In this document: piece by piece, positions 9,764 through 16,215 of the stretch
Position numbering within the stretch: position 1 is the stretch's first letter
Layout of the letters: each line of letters starts with the position of its first letter
From: Bacillota bacterium
GTDB taxonomy: Bacteria > Bacillota > Desulfitobacteriia > Desulfitobacteriales > Desulfitobacteriaceae
Reading direction: 5' to 3'
Assembly (NCBI GenBank): GCA_023390635.1
Contig: JAEWCM010000170.1
Coordinates: forward strand, 1 to 25,721
Length of the DNA stretch: 25,721 bases
Position numbers and translations under genes: made by a program
Notes under the pieces: model-generated
The model's database searches: none
What the model saw: the letters and a program-made list of their open reading frames with translations, nothing else
Told to the model about the DNA's origin: nothing

Positions 9764-11715
9764 AATCACTCAAAGTCAAAGACTTTCGCCAGTTCAAAGG
9801 CGAACAGACGATTACATTTGCTGATGATGCGCAAAAGAATGTAACTGTTATTATGGGCGATAACGGTACAGGCAAGACTACGCTCGCTCAGGCGTTTACT
9901 TGGTGTCTCTACGGCGAGACGGATTTTGACGACAAAATCCTACTCTGCAAAGTTACATCCAGAGATATGATGCCGGGCGAAACGGAAAAAGTACGTGCAG
10001 AGCTATCTCTTACCCATAAAGGCATTAAGTACATCGTGGTTAGTGAGCAACTGTATCTTAAGGACACATACGGTGTTATCAAGCCGCAAGGGCAGCGCAA
10101 ATTCACTATTATGTTTAAGCAAGGAGGGCAGATTGAGTATGTCAAAGAAAGCCAGCTTGACGGGCGAATAAAAGAAATTCTGCCACCTGAACTGGCTCGC
10201 TACTTCTTCTTTGATGGCGAGCGTATCACCGTAATGAGCAAACGCCTCAGCCAAGGTAAAGGCGACGAGTTTGCCCGTGCTGTTCGAAGCTTGCTTGGTT
10301 TAGATGCCTTTACTGCCGCCATAGAGCATCTCAAGAAAACCGTCAAAGACTACGACAAGCAATATGATGTGAACAGCGACAGTCACATCGCCGGATACAA
10401 TCAGCTGTTTGCACGGCTTGATGCTGAAATTGAACGCATAGATGCTCGCCTTGCGGATATTGACCGTGAGGAAACTCCAGTAACAGAGAAAATTGGTGAG
10501 CTTCAGGCACAAATTGAAAAGAATAAAACGAGTGCGGAACGTGCTGAAAGAAAGAAAAAACTCATTGCTCGGTGTGATGCACTTGTTGCACAGAAGTCTC
10601 GTAATATTGGTGAGTTGCTATCTGCGTTTAAGCGCGCTCCGTCTTATTTCGCTAAAAAGATGATGTATGACAGCTTGCAGCTGCTGAAAGATACGAGAAA
10701 GACGGACAAAAGCGTCCCGTTCGTAAATGCCCAGACAATTAAGTACTTAATAGAACGTGGTCGTTGTATTTGCGGGGCGGAAGTCTACAACGGCAATGAT
10801 GCTTTTATAGAACTGACAAACCTATATAGTTATGTGCCACCAAAATCCATCAGTGACTCGATAGCCGAATTCCGCGACAAGTGCAAGGAGAAAGTCCGTA
10901 ACTCGGAATCAATGTTCGGAGATTTTGAAGCAAAATATGCCGATGTATGCTCTTTTGATGTCGACTATGCGGATATTTTGCAAGAAATCTCTGACATTGA
11001 AAAGCAGTTGCTGGGAATGGACGACGTTGGCAAACTTCAAGCTGATTTAATGCGCTATCAAACGCAACTTCGCAAATTGCAATCCGACCGAGTTTCTCTG
11101 AGCGGAGATAAGCGTGTCAAAGAAACCGACCGAGACCGTGCTGAAACTGAACGGGATAAACTCACCTTAAAAGATGAAAACAACCGCCGAGTGATGATTT
11201 ATAAGGCATATGCCCAGTATATGCACAATTCTCTTCGCTCACGGTATGCAGAAGAGGAAAAGCGTATCCGTGAGAAACTCGAAAAGACAGTTAATGACAT
11301 CTTCCACAGCATTCTTGGCGAAGGTTTCTCCCTGACGCTGAATGAGAAATACGATGTTCAAGTAGTCGTAAATGAGTACGGCGGTTCTACCGAAACATCA
11401 ACGGCACAGAACATATCCATTATCTTTGCTTTCATTGCAGGCGTTATCCAAATGGCGCGTGAAAGCCAAGATGAGGAAGACGGATTACTCGTTTCCGAGC
11501 CGTACCCACTCGTTATGGATGCACCACTTTCTGCCTTTGATAAGACACGCATTCAGACGGTCTGCGATGTTCTCCCAAAAATCGCCGAACAAGTTATAAT
11601 CTTCATCAAAGATGCAGATGGTGAGATTGCTGAAGAGCATCTCGGCGGTCGTATAGGTAAGCGTTTAACTTTCAATGCGGCAAATGACAGTAAGATTGAA
11701 ACCTATGTGTCGTAA
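9754..11715 (+). CDS. DndD-like SMC/Rad50-type ATPase
   Basis: 653 residues with the DndD/RecN/Rad50 plan. The N-terminal half-ATPase is MLLKSLKVKDFRQFKG with Walker A GDNGTGKTT (35-43). YFFFDGE at 150-156 is highly characteristic of DndD. A central coiled-coil region (about 190-520) carries a CIC motif (Cys338, Cys340) where hook proteins often have CxxC. The C-terminal half has Walker B PLVMDAPLSAFD around residues 585-596. In Dnd systems DndD hydrolyses ATP and nicks or opens DNA for sulfur insertion, so this gene is the strongest single link to DNA phosphorothioation. AGGAGG (9741-9746) serves its start inside the previous gene. A general RecF/SbcC-like repair function cannot be excluded without a profile search. 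Confidence 0.87.
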   Translation: MLLKSLKVKDFRQFKGEQTITFADDAQKNVTVIMGDNGTGKTTLAQAFTWCLYGETDFDDKILLCKVTSRDMMPGETEKVRAELSLTHKGIKYIVVSEQLYLKDTYGVIKPQGQRKFTIMFKQGGQIEYVKESQLDGRIKEILPPELARYFFFDGERITVMSKRLSQGKGDEFARAVRSLLGLDAFTAAIEHLKKTVKDYDKQYDVNSDSHIAGYNQLFARLDAEIERIDARLADIDREETPVTEKIGELQAQIEKNKTSAERAERKKKLIARCDALVAQKSRNIGELLSAFKRAPSYFAKKMMYDSLQLLKDTRKTDKSVPFVNAQTIKYLIERGRCICGAEVYNGNDAFIELTNLYSYVPPKSISDSIAEFRDKCKEKVRNSESMFGDFEAKYADVCSFDVDYADILQEISDIEKQLLGMDDVGKLQADLMRYQTQLRKLQSDRVSLSGDKRVKETDRDRAETERDKLTLKDENNRRVMIYKAYAQYMHNSLRSRYAEEEKRIREKLEKTVNDIFHSILGEGFSLTLNEKYDVQVVVNEYGGSTETSTAQNISIIFAFIAGVIQMARESQDEEDGLLVSEPYPLVMDAPLSAFDKTRIQTVCDVLPKIAEQVIIFIKDADGEIAEEHLGGRIGKRLTFNAANDSKIETYVS

Positions 11716-11728
11716 GGAGGAAAGAAAG

Positions 11729-12250
11729 ATGTTATTTCAAGGACAATACTGGTTTTACGGCACTCATGCTGACAGAGTGAAAAAGCTAATTGCCGAATTT
11801 GACAGCAAACACAAGTTGTTTTCCTATAATCATGAGGTTTATCAGCTTGCGCCAATAGTTGGCTTTCTTTATAAACGCAAAGCGGAGCAAAACAAGGACA
11901 ACGGTAGCGATACCAGCATATTCCCTGATCAGATTTCAAATTACAAGGATGTCTTTCAGTTTAATTACCAGCTGATTATGCTCCTTGATGTTGACAATGC
12001 AGCCGATTTTGATACCCGTGTCGATAAGGCTTTCCGTTTCTACGGCACGGAACAGGCAAACCACGATGAAGATTTGTATGAATCCTATGTGCGCGGTGGC
12101 GTGGATGTTCTTTATGAGAAACTGATTGAGCCGTCAAATTCGCCGGACGACTATACAAAGAACCTCTATGAATTTATGGAGGACTTTGAATCTCGCTATG
12201 GGCAAAATGCTGATGAAATACTTGATTTGTGTAGAATAGCAAGGAGTTAG
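11729..12250 (+). CDS. Unknown acidic operon protein, 173 aa
   Basis: The ATG 8 nt after AAGGAGG (11714-11720) is preferred to an upstream in-frame codon inside the preceding gene. The product begins MLFQGQYWFYGTHADRVKKL, continues with a Tyr/Phe-rich segment (APIVGFLYKRKAEQNK), then an acidic helix-rich half with the repeated pattern of FRFYGTEQ, DLYESYVRGGVDVLYEKL and LYEFMEDFESRYG. There is no signal peptide, membrane helix or catalytic motif. I do not recognise the family, although its place directly between the DndD-like ATPase and the sigma factor, 5 nt from the latter, makes it part of the system. A role as an accessory subunit, possibly replacing DndE, or as an anti-sigma partner is speculation. 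Confidence 0.75.
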   Translation: MLFQGQYWFYGTHADRVKKLIAEFDSKHKLFSYNHEVYQLAPIVGFLYKRKAEQNKDNGSDTSIFPDQISNYKDVFQFNYQLIMLLDVDNAADFDTRVDKAFRFYGTEQANHDEDLYESYVRGGVDVLYEKLIEPSNSPDDYTKNLYEFMEDFESRYGQNADEILDLCRIARS

Positions 12251-12255
12251 AGATA

Positions 12256-13329
12256 GTGGGGCAAGTTGGCGGTTATCAAGCCACTGTAGAGAAGCTGTAT
12301 GCTTTACACAAGGAGAAGGGCTTCCTATGCGAGGAGGAAGCTTTGGCTGTGATGAGCGCAGACGGAGTTTCTTTGGTCGGAATAAATCGTGTAACAGATA
12401 GGCTCATTGCTCTCGGCGTAATTTTTGCTGACGATTCGGCGGCTAATGACGAGGAAGACAATGACCGCGCCCAAACTGATTATGAGGCTCTATACGCTGA
12501 GGTATTGGAAATTTCGCCCGCACAGCAAATGCTGATTGATTATATTCGAAATGTACGTCCGCCTCAGAATCGAGAATGGCAACCGCTCATTACACAAATG
12601 AATAGTGGCAATAAGTACGCTTTTAACAGACTATTTGATATGTACCTGCGTGTGGTAATAAGAATCGCACTCCGATTCTACAAAGAAAGCGACTTCGAAC
12701 TTGATGATGCTATCCAAGAAGGAAGTATGGGCTTGATTAAAGCGATTCAGCAGTATGACAGTAGCAAACACGGCAATCTCGGCTCATATCTGCCGCTCTG
12801 GATACAGCAATACATATGGCGGGCTGTTGCTGACAAAGGCCGAACTATCCGTTTGCCAGTTCACACTTACGATTCAGTGCAAAAGTTACAACAAAGCAAG
12901 AAATCATTACTTGAAAAGAATGGACGAGAACCATCATATGCCGAAATAGCCGCTGATGCAGAGATGTCTGTTGAAATGGCTATAAAACTACTTAAAGCAG
13001 CACAAGAGCTAATTTCTCTAGATGGTTTGCTTGAGGACGAAGCTAACGAGAAAATCATATTTAAATACTTTGCGATTCCATCATTTGAAGAGGAGGTTGA
13101 TAGTAGTTTTTTAACTGAATTGGTACACAATGGTTTATCGATTTTGACTGACCGAGAACGGCGCGTGTTATCATTGAGATATGGCTTGTATGATAGCAAA
13201 GAGCGAACGCTTCAGGAAGTAGGTGTAGAATTCAATGTGACCCGCGAACGGGTGCGTCAAATTGAAGCAAAAGCACTCGGAAAACTTCGCCACCCATCGA
13301 GGGCACGGCATTTTGAAGACTTTATCTGA
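12256..13329 (+). CDS. Sigma-70 family RNA polymerase sigma factor (operon-encoded, RpoD-like plan)
   Basis: The start is GTG, 9 nt after AAGGAG (12241-12246). 357 residues: an N-terminal ~60-residue domain (KGFLCEEEALAVM ... DRLIALGVIF) placed like region 1.1; region 2 with DDAIQEGSMGLIKAI (150-164) and WIQQYI (182-187); RTIRLPVH (197-203), the start of region 3; and region 4 with LTDRERRVLSLRYGL (297-311) and VTRERVRQIEAKALGKLRHP (328-347). It is therefore a full group 1/2-like factor, not an ECF type. In the -10 recognition helix the usual WWIRQAIT becomes LWIQQYIW, so promoter choice probably differs from the housekeeping factor. A sigma factor inside a defence operon could redirect RNA polymerase to the operon or to alarm genes on infection; that is inference. 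Confidence 0.95.
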   Translation: MGQVGGYQATVEKLYALHKEKGFLCEEEALAVMSADGVSLVGINRVTDRLIALGVIFADDSAANDEEDNDRAQTDYEALYAEVLEISPAQQMLIDYIRNVRPPQNREWQPLITQMNSGNKYAFNRLFDMYLRVVIRIALRFYKESDFELDDAIQEGSMGLIKAIQQYDSSKHGNLGSYLPLWIQQYIWRAVADKGRTIRLPVHTYDSVQKLQQSKKSLLEKNGREPSYAEIAADAEMSVEMAIKLLKAAQELISLDGLLEDEANEKIIFKYFAIPSFEEEVDSSFLTELVHNGLSILTDRERRVLSLRYGLYDSKERTLQEVGVEFNVTRERVRQIEAKALGKLRHPSRARHFEDFI

Positions 13330-13346
13330 AACGGAGGTTTGATAAG

Positions 13347-13736
13347 ATGTTGCAGCATAAAACAGTTGATTATGTGGCCATCGGAAAGCGGATTAGGGAA
13401 TTACGGACGAAGCAAGATATAACTCAACAGGCACTTGCACAAAAGGCGGGTATAACGATTCAATTTTTGAGCAATGTGGAAAACGCCAATGCTAAAGCAA
13501 GCCTAGCTACGATAGTGAAAATTGCTAATGCGCTCGAAACTGGAGTAGATGCATTGCTTTGTGACAATCTTTTGGAATGCCGTCCTGTTTTCGAAGGTCA
13601 ATTAGCAACACTTTTAGCGAATTGCTCCGAATACGAACTTCGTTTGATTCTTGCACAAGCGAAAGGATTGATGGAGGAAATCAAAAATACAGATTCCTAT
13701 CAAAATCGATTCACAGAAAACGATACTCCTGAATGA
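13347..13736 (+). CDS. XRE-family transcriptional regulator, last gene of the operon
   Basis: 129 residues. Residues 12-68 form a classic XRE/HTH_3 domain: IGKRIRELRTKQDITQQALAQKAGI then QFLSNVEN and LATIVKIANAL. The C-terminal ~60 residues (FEGQLATLLANCSEYELRLILAQAKGLMEEI) are a helical tail, probably for dimerisation. GGAGGT lies at 13333-13338, 8 nt before the ATG. Such regulators often repress their own defence operon; together with the upstream sigma factor this gives the system two dedicated transcription regulators. The operon promoter and any operator lie outside the window, so this cannot be checked here. Confidence 0.93.
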   Translation: MLQHKTVDYVAIGKRIRELRTKQDITQQALAQKAGITIQFLSNVENANAKASLATIVKIANALETGVDALLCDNLLECRPVFEGQLATLLANCSEYELRLILAQAKGLMEEIKNTDSYQNRFTENDTPE

Positions 13737-13841
13737 GTGTACGCTTGAAACTGGTGAGTTTTAAGCCGTACTATTCGTATGAGGAGTTAGTAAATAGTGG
13801 TTTTACCGTAAGCGTCAAATAAATCAGTAGGTAGAAAAAAA

Positions 13842-13870
13842 GCAGAAACTCGGGTAAACTGAGTTTTTGC
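13842..13870 (+). terminator. Probable Rho-independent terminator of the defence operon
   Basis: GCAGAAACTC (13842-13851) pairs with GAGTTTTTGC (13861-13870), 10 pairs with one G-U; within it ACTCGG/CTGAGT followed by TTTT forms a shorter stem plus U-tract. It lies about 105 nt after the XRE stop codon, with nothing coding between. Confidence 0.65.
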
Positions 13871-13929
13871 TCTATTGACAGGTTTCTTGGAATTCTGGGC
13901 TCCGCGGTAGGTAAACTTCCAGGAATTCC

Positions 13930-14365
13930 GGGTGTGAATATACTTTAGTGTAAACGGAACGATTATCCCAAAATTCTACAATACTATTATTGTAACATAA
14001 ATCGGGCAACGCTGAGGAGCACCCCTGCGCCTGCTGCAGCTTATACGCTGTACAACATGGCCCAGTCCCTTGACGGCTGTGTCCATTTCTTCGTTGATTT
14101 CCCTGACTGAAAGGAAGACCACTTTTCGGATGGAGTCATCGGTGGGAAATGGATTTGTCCTTTGTAAATTTTCGTACCATCCTGTGGTATGCCTCCACCG
14201 CGTTAGCCGTATAATGACGGATCGGTTCGGGGTAGTTGAAGGACGTGGCGAGCTCCGCCCAATTCGCGTCCCATGACTGTAGTATGGACGGATACTTTTT
14301 ATCCCATTTTTCCCGGAATGCTTCCCTGGCATACTCCGCATCCTCTAAATTGATGCCTCTCGTAG
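13930..14365 (-). mobile_element. Remnant of an IS256-family element (3' half)
   Basis: The stretch contains the decayed C-terminal part of an IS256-type transposase on the minus strand. It ends at 13930-13951 with a sequence beginning GGGTGTGAATA that resembles the sequence at 25592 (GAGTGTGTAAA), the presumed element end at the other side of the window; about 13 of 22 positions agree. The 5' part of the element and the opposite end are missing. It sits directly after the defence operon terminator, so it marks the edge of that island. Confidence 0.6.
13976..14365 (-). pseudogene. IS256 (Mutator-like) transposase fragment, frameshifted
   Basis: The upstream frame reads AREAFREKWDKKYPSILQSW, then WAELATSFNYPEPIRHYT and NAVEAYHRMVRKFTKDK, which match the conserved C-terminal part of IS256 transposases (W..NW.eL..ff.yP..IR...yTtNaiE..nr..RK.tK). 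A shift of reading frame at about 14147-14155 is needed to continue into NPFPTDDSIRKVVFLSVREI, the family's next block. Only about 120 of ~400 residues remain, and no start or N-terminal DD-containing domain is present. Non-functional. Confidence 0.82.
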
Positions 14366-14448
14366 AGTATGCAAAAGTGTGTTGCCCCACTAAAGACAGA
14401 TATTGAAATGGAAAGGCCTCCTGTCGTAAAATTGCTATTTAAAATAAG

Positions 14449-14691
14449 TCACCTAATCTCCTGCTCCAAATTGCGAAAAAGTTCCGTATCAAAAAAATCA
14501 GCTAAACTAATCCCCAGTCCGTCGCATAATTTCTTTATGGTGACGACACCGGGATTCTGGCTTTCGTCATTCAAAATGCTTTTGATGGTGGACTGGGGGA
14601 CTGCTGCCTGGTAACTTAATGCATTGGGGGTTATATTCCGTTCACTGCAGAGCTCCATGATCCGCTCCACAACGGCTTGCCTTGTATTCAT
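14449..14691 (-). CDS. Small XRE-family repressor, 80 aa
   Basis: Nearly the whole protein is one HTH_3 domain: VVERIMELCSERNITPNALSYQAAV, then QSTIKSILND and VTIKKLCDGLGISLADFF. A strong ribosome site AGGAGGTG (complement of 14699-14706) precedes the ATG. It is divergent from the 60-residue gene at 14832, and the 140-nt space between them contains three near-identical palindromes, one overlapping its own ribosome site, so self-repression and control of the divergent gene are likely. It lacks any C-terminal sensing domain, so induction may come from elsewhere. Confidence 0.93.
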   Translation of the reverse strand: MNTRQAVVERIMELCSERNITPNALSYQAAVPQSTIKSILNDESQNPGVVTIKKLCDGLGISLADFFDTELFRNLEQEIR

Positions 14692-14706
14692 TACTATGCA
14701 CCTCCT

Positions 14707-14808
14707 AGTGTTGTATCACTAATCAGAGCATACCGAAGAAAAAGATCGCTTGTTAGTGATATAGCACTGACTGGTAGTTTATGCTACAATTATCAGTGAT
14801 ATAACACT
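14707..14808. promoter_or_regulatory. Three operator-like palindromes between divergent genes
   Basis: Three 14-mers of form AGTG-N6-CACT: AGTGTTGTATCACT at 14707-14720 (reverse complement AGTGATACAACACT), AGTGATATAGCACT at 14755-14768 and AGTGATATAACACT at 14795-14808. They agree at 12-13 of 14 positions when oriented alike. Spacings are 48 and 40 nt, close to whole helical turns apart. The first touches the ribosome site of the XRE gene, the second the -35 region and the third the transcription start region of the plus-strand gene. The natural ligand is the adjacent XRE protein. Confidence 0.8.
14762..14790 (+). promoter_or_regulatory. Extended -10 promoter for the 60-aa gene
   Basis: TGCTACAAT at 14782-14790 is an extended -10 element (TGn plus TACAAT). 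The -35 position falls on TAGCAC within the middle palindrome, a poor -35, as often seen with extended -10 promoters. The third palindrome would overlap the start site, so repressor binding should block transcription. Confidence 0.5.
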
Positions 14809-14831
14809 TAAATGTGATGAGGTGCATATTT

Positions 14832-15014
14832 ATGCCGGATTATCAGAAAATGTATTTTCAGCTTGCAGCAAAAGTCGCTGATGTGATTGAGATTCTTTTA
14901 AAAGCCCAGCAGGAGGGAGAAGATACATTTATGGATGGAAAGCCCGCTATAGCCAAAGTTTCAGCGATTCAGGAAGGGAAAGACGATCTGATCAGGGCGG
15001 AGAAAAAAGGGTGA
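14832..15014 (+). CDS. Small unknown protein, 60 aa, divergent from XRE repressor
   Basis: The ATG at 14832 follows GAGGTG (14819-14824) by 7 nt and is preferred to GTG/ATG at 14814/14817, which would lie within that ribosome site. The product is an amphipathic helix (MYFQLAAKVADVIEILLKAQQEGED) followed by an acidic linker and Lys-rich end; no Cys, membrane span or known motif. It is controlled with the divergent XRE gene through the shared operators, an arrangement typical of phage or mobile-element switch regions. Function unknown. Confidence 0.65.
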   Translation: MPDYQKMYFQLAAKVADVIEILLKAQQEGEDTFMDGKPAIAKVSAIQEGKDDLIRAEKKG

Positions 15015-15026
15015 AGGGCAAAATAA

Positions 15027-15295
15027 AATAGTAACGAAGGCACTACGATAGCGACAGCAAATCTAAAAGCCACATTCCCTTATGAATTAGAAAGGTATGA
15101 GTTTGACATGAACAATGGAAATATGCACGGCCATTGGGTGTGGTTATTTACATATGACAATGGGCAGACAACTATTGATTTCACAGAAGAGACCACTGCT
15201 AAAAAGCTGATCTTTAAACCTTTTGTGGGTGCATACTTAAAGAAGCAGCAGGCTCCTATGTAAATGATTTGCACAAGACAGTATCTCTGTTCTAA
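15027..15295 (+). pseudogene. SRPBCC (START-like) domain protein remnant, frameshifted
   Basis: The plus frame from about 15045 reads ANLKATFPYELERYEFDM, then MHGHWVWLFTYDNGQTTIDFTEE and KPFVGAYLKKQQ, resembling the C-terminal two thirds of small SRPBCC/polyketide-cyclase-like proteins of Firmicutes. It then hits a stop at 15261, but the next frame continues from about 15251 as GSYVNDLHKTVSLF and ends at 15295, giving the expected last helix. The N-terminal third and a start codon are absent (stop at 15024). It is therefore a truncated and frameshifted gene. It carries no start near a ribosome site. Confidence 0.72.
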
Positions 15296-15301
15296 AATCA
15301 A

Positions 15302-15375
15302 AGCCAAACAATGAATGACCGGAGATGAGCAATTAACGCCAGTTTGCGACAGTGAAGTGTCATCATTGTTTGGCT
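15302..15375 (+). repeat. 13-bp perfect inverted repeat upstream of the AlkD-like gene
   Basis: AGCCAAACAATGA (15302-15314) and its exact reverse complement TCATTGTTTGGCT (15363-15375) enclose 48 nt; allowing one bulged A extends the pairing by a TGAC/GTCA step. The right arm ends 14 nt before the ribosome site of the AlkD-like gene. A 20-codon frame (ATG 15315, stop TAG 15375-15377) fills the loop. It may be a 5'-UTR hairpin or a small mobile repeat; no protein family is recognisable in the short frame. Confidence 0.5.
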
Positions 15376-15402
15376 AGCTCTAAACTGATAAGGAGTGAAA
15401 AG

Positions 15403-16059
15403 ATGGAACTAATGCAGCTTATTGATGATTTCCACAATCACAAAGATGAACAGCAGGCCGCAGGTATGAGCGCGTACATGCGCGATCAGTTTCCCTTTCT
15501 GGGCATACCAACGCCACTAAGGAAAAAGCTATGCAGAGAATATTTCAAGGCAGCCAAAAAATCGGGAACTGTAGACTGGGCATTTGTTAAAGCCTGCTGG
15601 GATAATCCCTATCGCGAATTCCAGTATGCGGCCATCGATTATTTGGCCCTCATGCAGAAATTCCTCACTCCTGGGGACGTTCCCCGAATTAAGGAGTTGG
15701 CGTTGAGCAAGCCTTGGTGGGATACGATTGATGGACTGGATAAGATTATGGGCAATATCGCTCTGTCATATCCGGAGATCAACGAGGTGCTGATCGCCTG
15801 GAGCACTGATGAGAGCCTGTGGCTGAGGCGGATCGCCATAGATCACCAGCTGCAAAGAAAGGATCATACCAACACGGAACTGCTGGAAAAGATCCTCGTC
15901 AATAACTTGGGCAGCAGCGAGTTTTTTATCAACAAAGCCATCGGCTGGAGCCTGCGAGATTATTCAAAGACCGAGCCGGCATGGGTAAGACAGTTTATCG
16001 AAGCCCATAAAGAAAAGCTGGCCCCCTTAAGCATCAGGGAAGCCAGCAAGTACTTGTGA
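15403..16059 (+). CDS. DNA alkylation repair protein, AlkD-like HEAT-repeat glycosylase
   Basis: The ATG at 15403 has AAGGAGT (15390-15396); the earlier in-frame ATG at 15352 has none. 218 residues, the usual length of AlkD-family enzymes. Recognisable blocks are PFLGIPTPLRKKL (31-43), REFQYAAIDYL (71-81), KPWWDTIDGLDKIMG (103-117), WLRRIAIDHQL (140-150) and FFINKAIGWSLRDYSKT (174-190). Trp106 and Asp110 have the spacing of the catalytic Trp/Asp of Bacillus AlkD, and Arg142/143 and Trp182 are placed like the other DNA-contacting residues. The family excises N3- and N7-alkylated bases without base flipping. It is monocistronic, ending before a strong terminator. Confidence 0.92.
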   Translation: MELMQLIDDFHNHKDEQQAAGMSAYMRDQFPFLGIPTPLRKKLCREYFKAAKKSGTVDWAFVKACWDNPYREFQYAAIDYLALMQKFLTPGDVPRIKELALSKPWWDTIDGLDKIMGNIALSYPEINEVLIAWSTDESLWLRRIAIDHQLQRKDHTNTELLEKILVNNLGSSEFFINKAIGWSLRDYSKTEPAWVRQFIEAHKEKLAPLSIREASKYL

Positions 16060-16140
16060 TTCATTATCCCGGTCGTTGGTCAGTCCCAGCAAATAATCCA
16101 CACTCGTCTGATAAAACCGGGCCAGCTTGATTAGATCAGA
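16058..16140 (-). pseudogene. C-terminal fragment of an XRE-family regulator
   Basis: Read on the minus strand, 16140 down to about 16058 encodes SDLIKLARFYQTSVDYLLG followed by LTNDRDNES, the familiar end of HTH_3 proteins (..LIKLADFY..SVDYLLGLTD). There is no N-terminal HTH before it; it begins right next to the terminator hairpin, and the frame runs on into the antisense of the AlkD-like gene, stopping at 16027. A matching N-terminal fragment lies on the same strand at 20750. Confidence 0.72.
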
Positions 16141-16152
16141 TCTATAAAGTTA

Positions 16153-16196
16153 AAGCATCCGCATTACCACAGAGGTAAGTGCGGATGCTTATTTTT
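16153..16196 (+). terminator. Strong Rho-independent terminator after the AlkD-like gene
   Basis: AAGCATCCGCA (16153-16163) pairs perfectly with TGCGGATGCTT (16180-16190), with TTACC/GGTAA extending the stem inside, followed by ATTTTT. It lies between convergent genes and, with A-rich sequence on the left, may also stop LysR transcripts on the other strand. Confidence 0.9.
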
Positions 16197-16215
16197 AATC
16201 ACGAGCCTGCCCCTT

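Noticed and set aside
13881..13929. Near-repeat GGAATTCTGGG / GGAATTCCGGG after the operon terminator
   Set aside because: Too short and only two copies; no spacer pattern, so neither CRISPR nor an attachment site can be argued.
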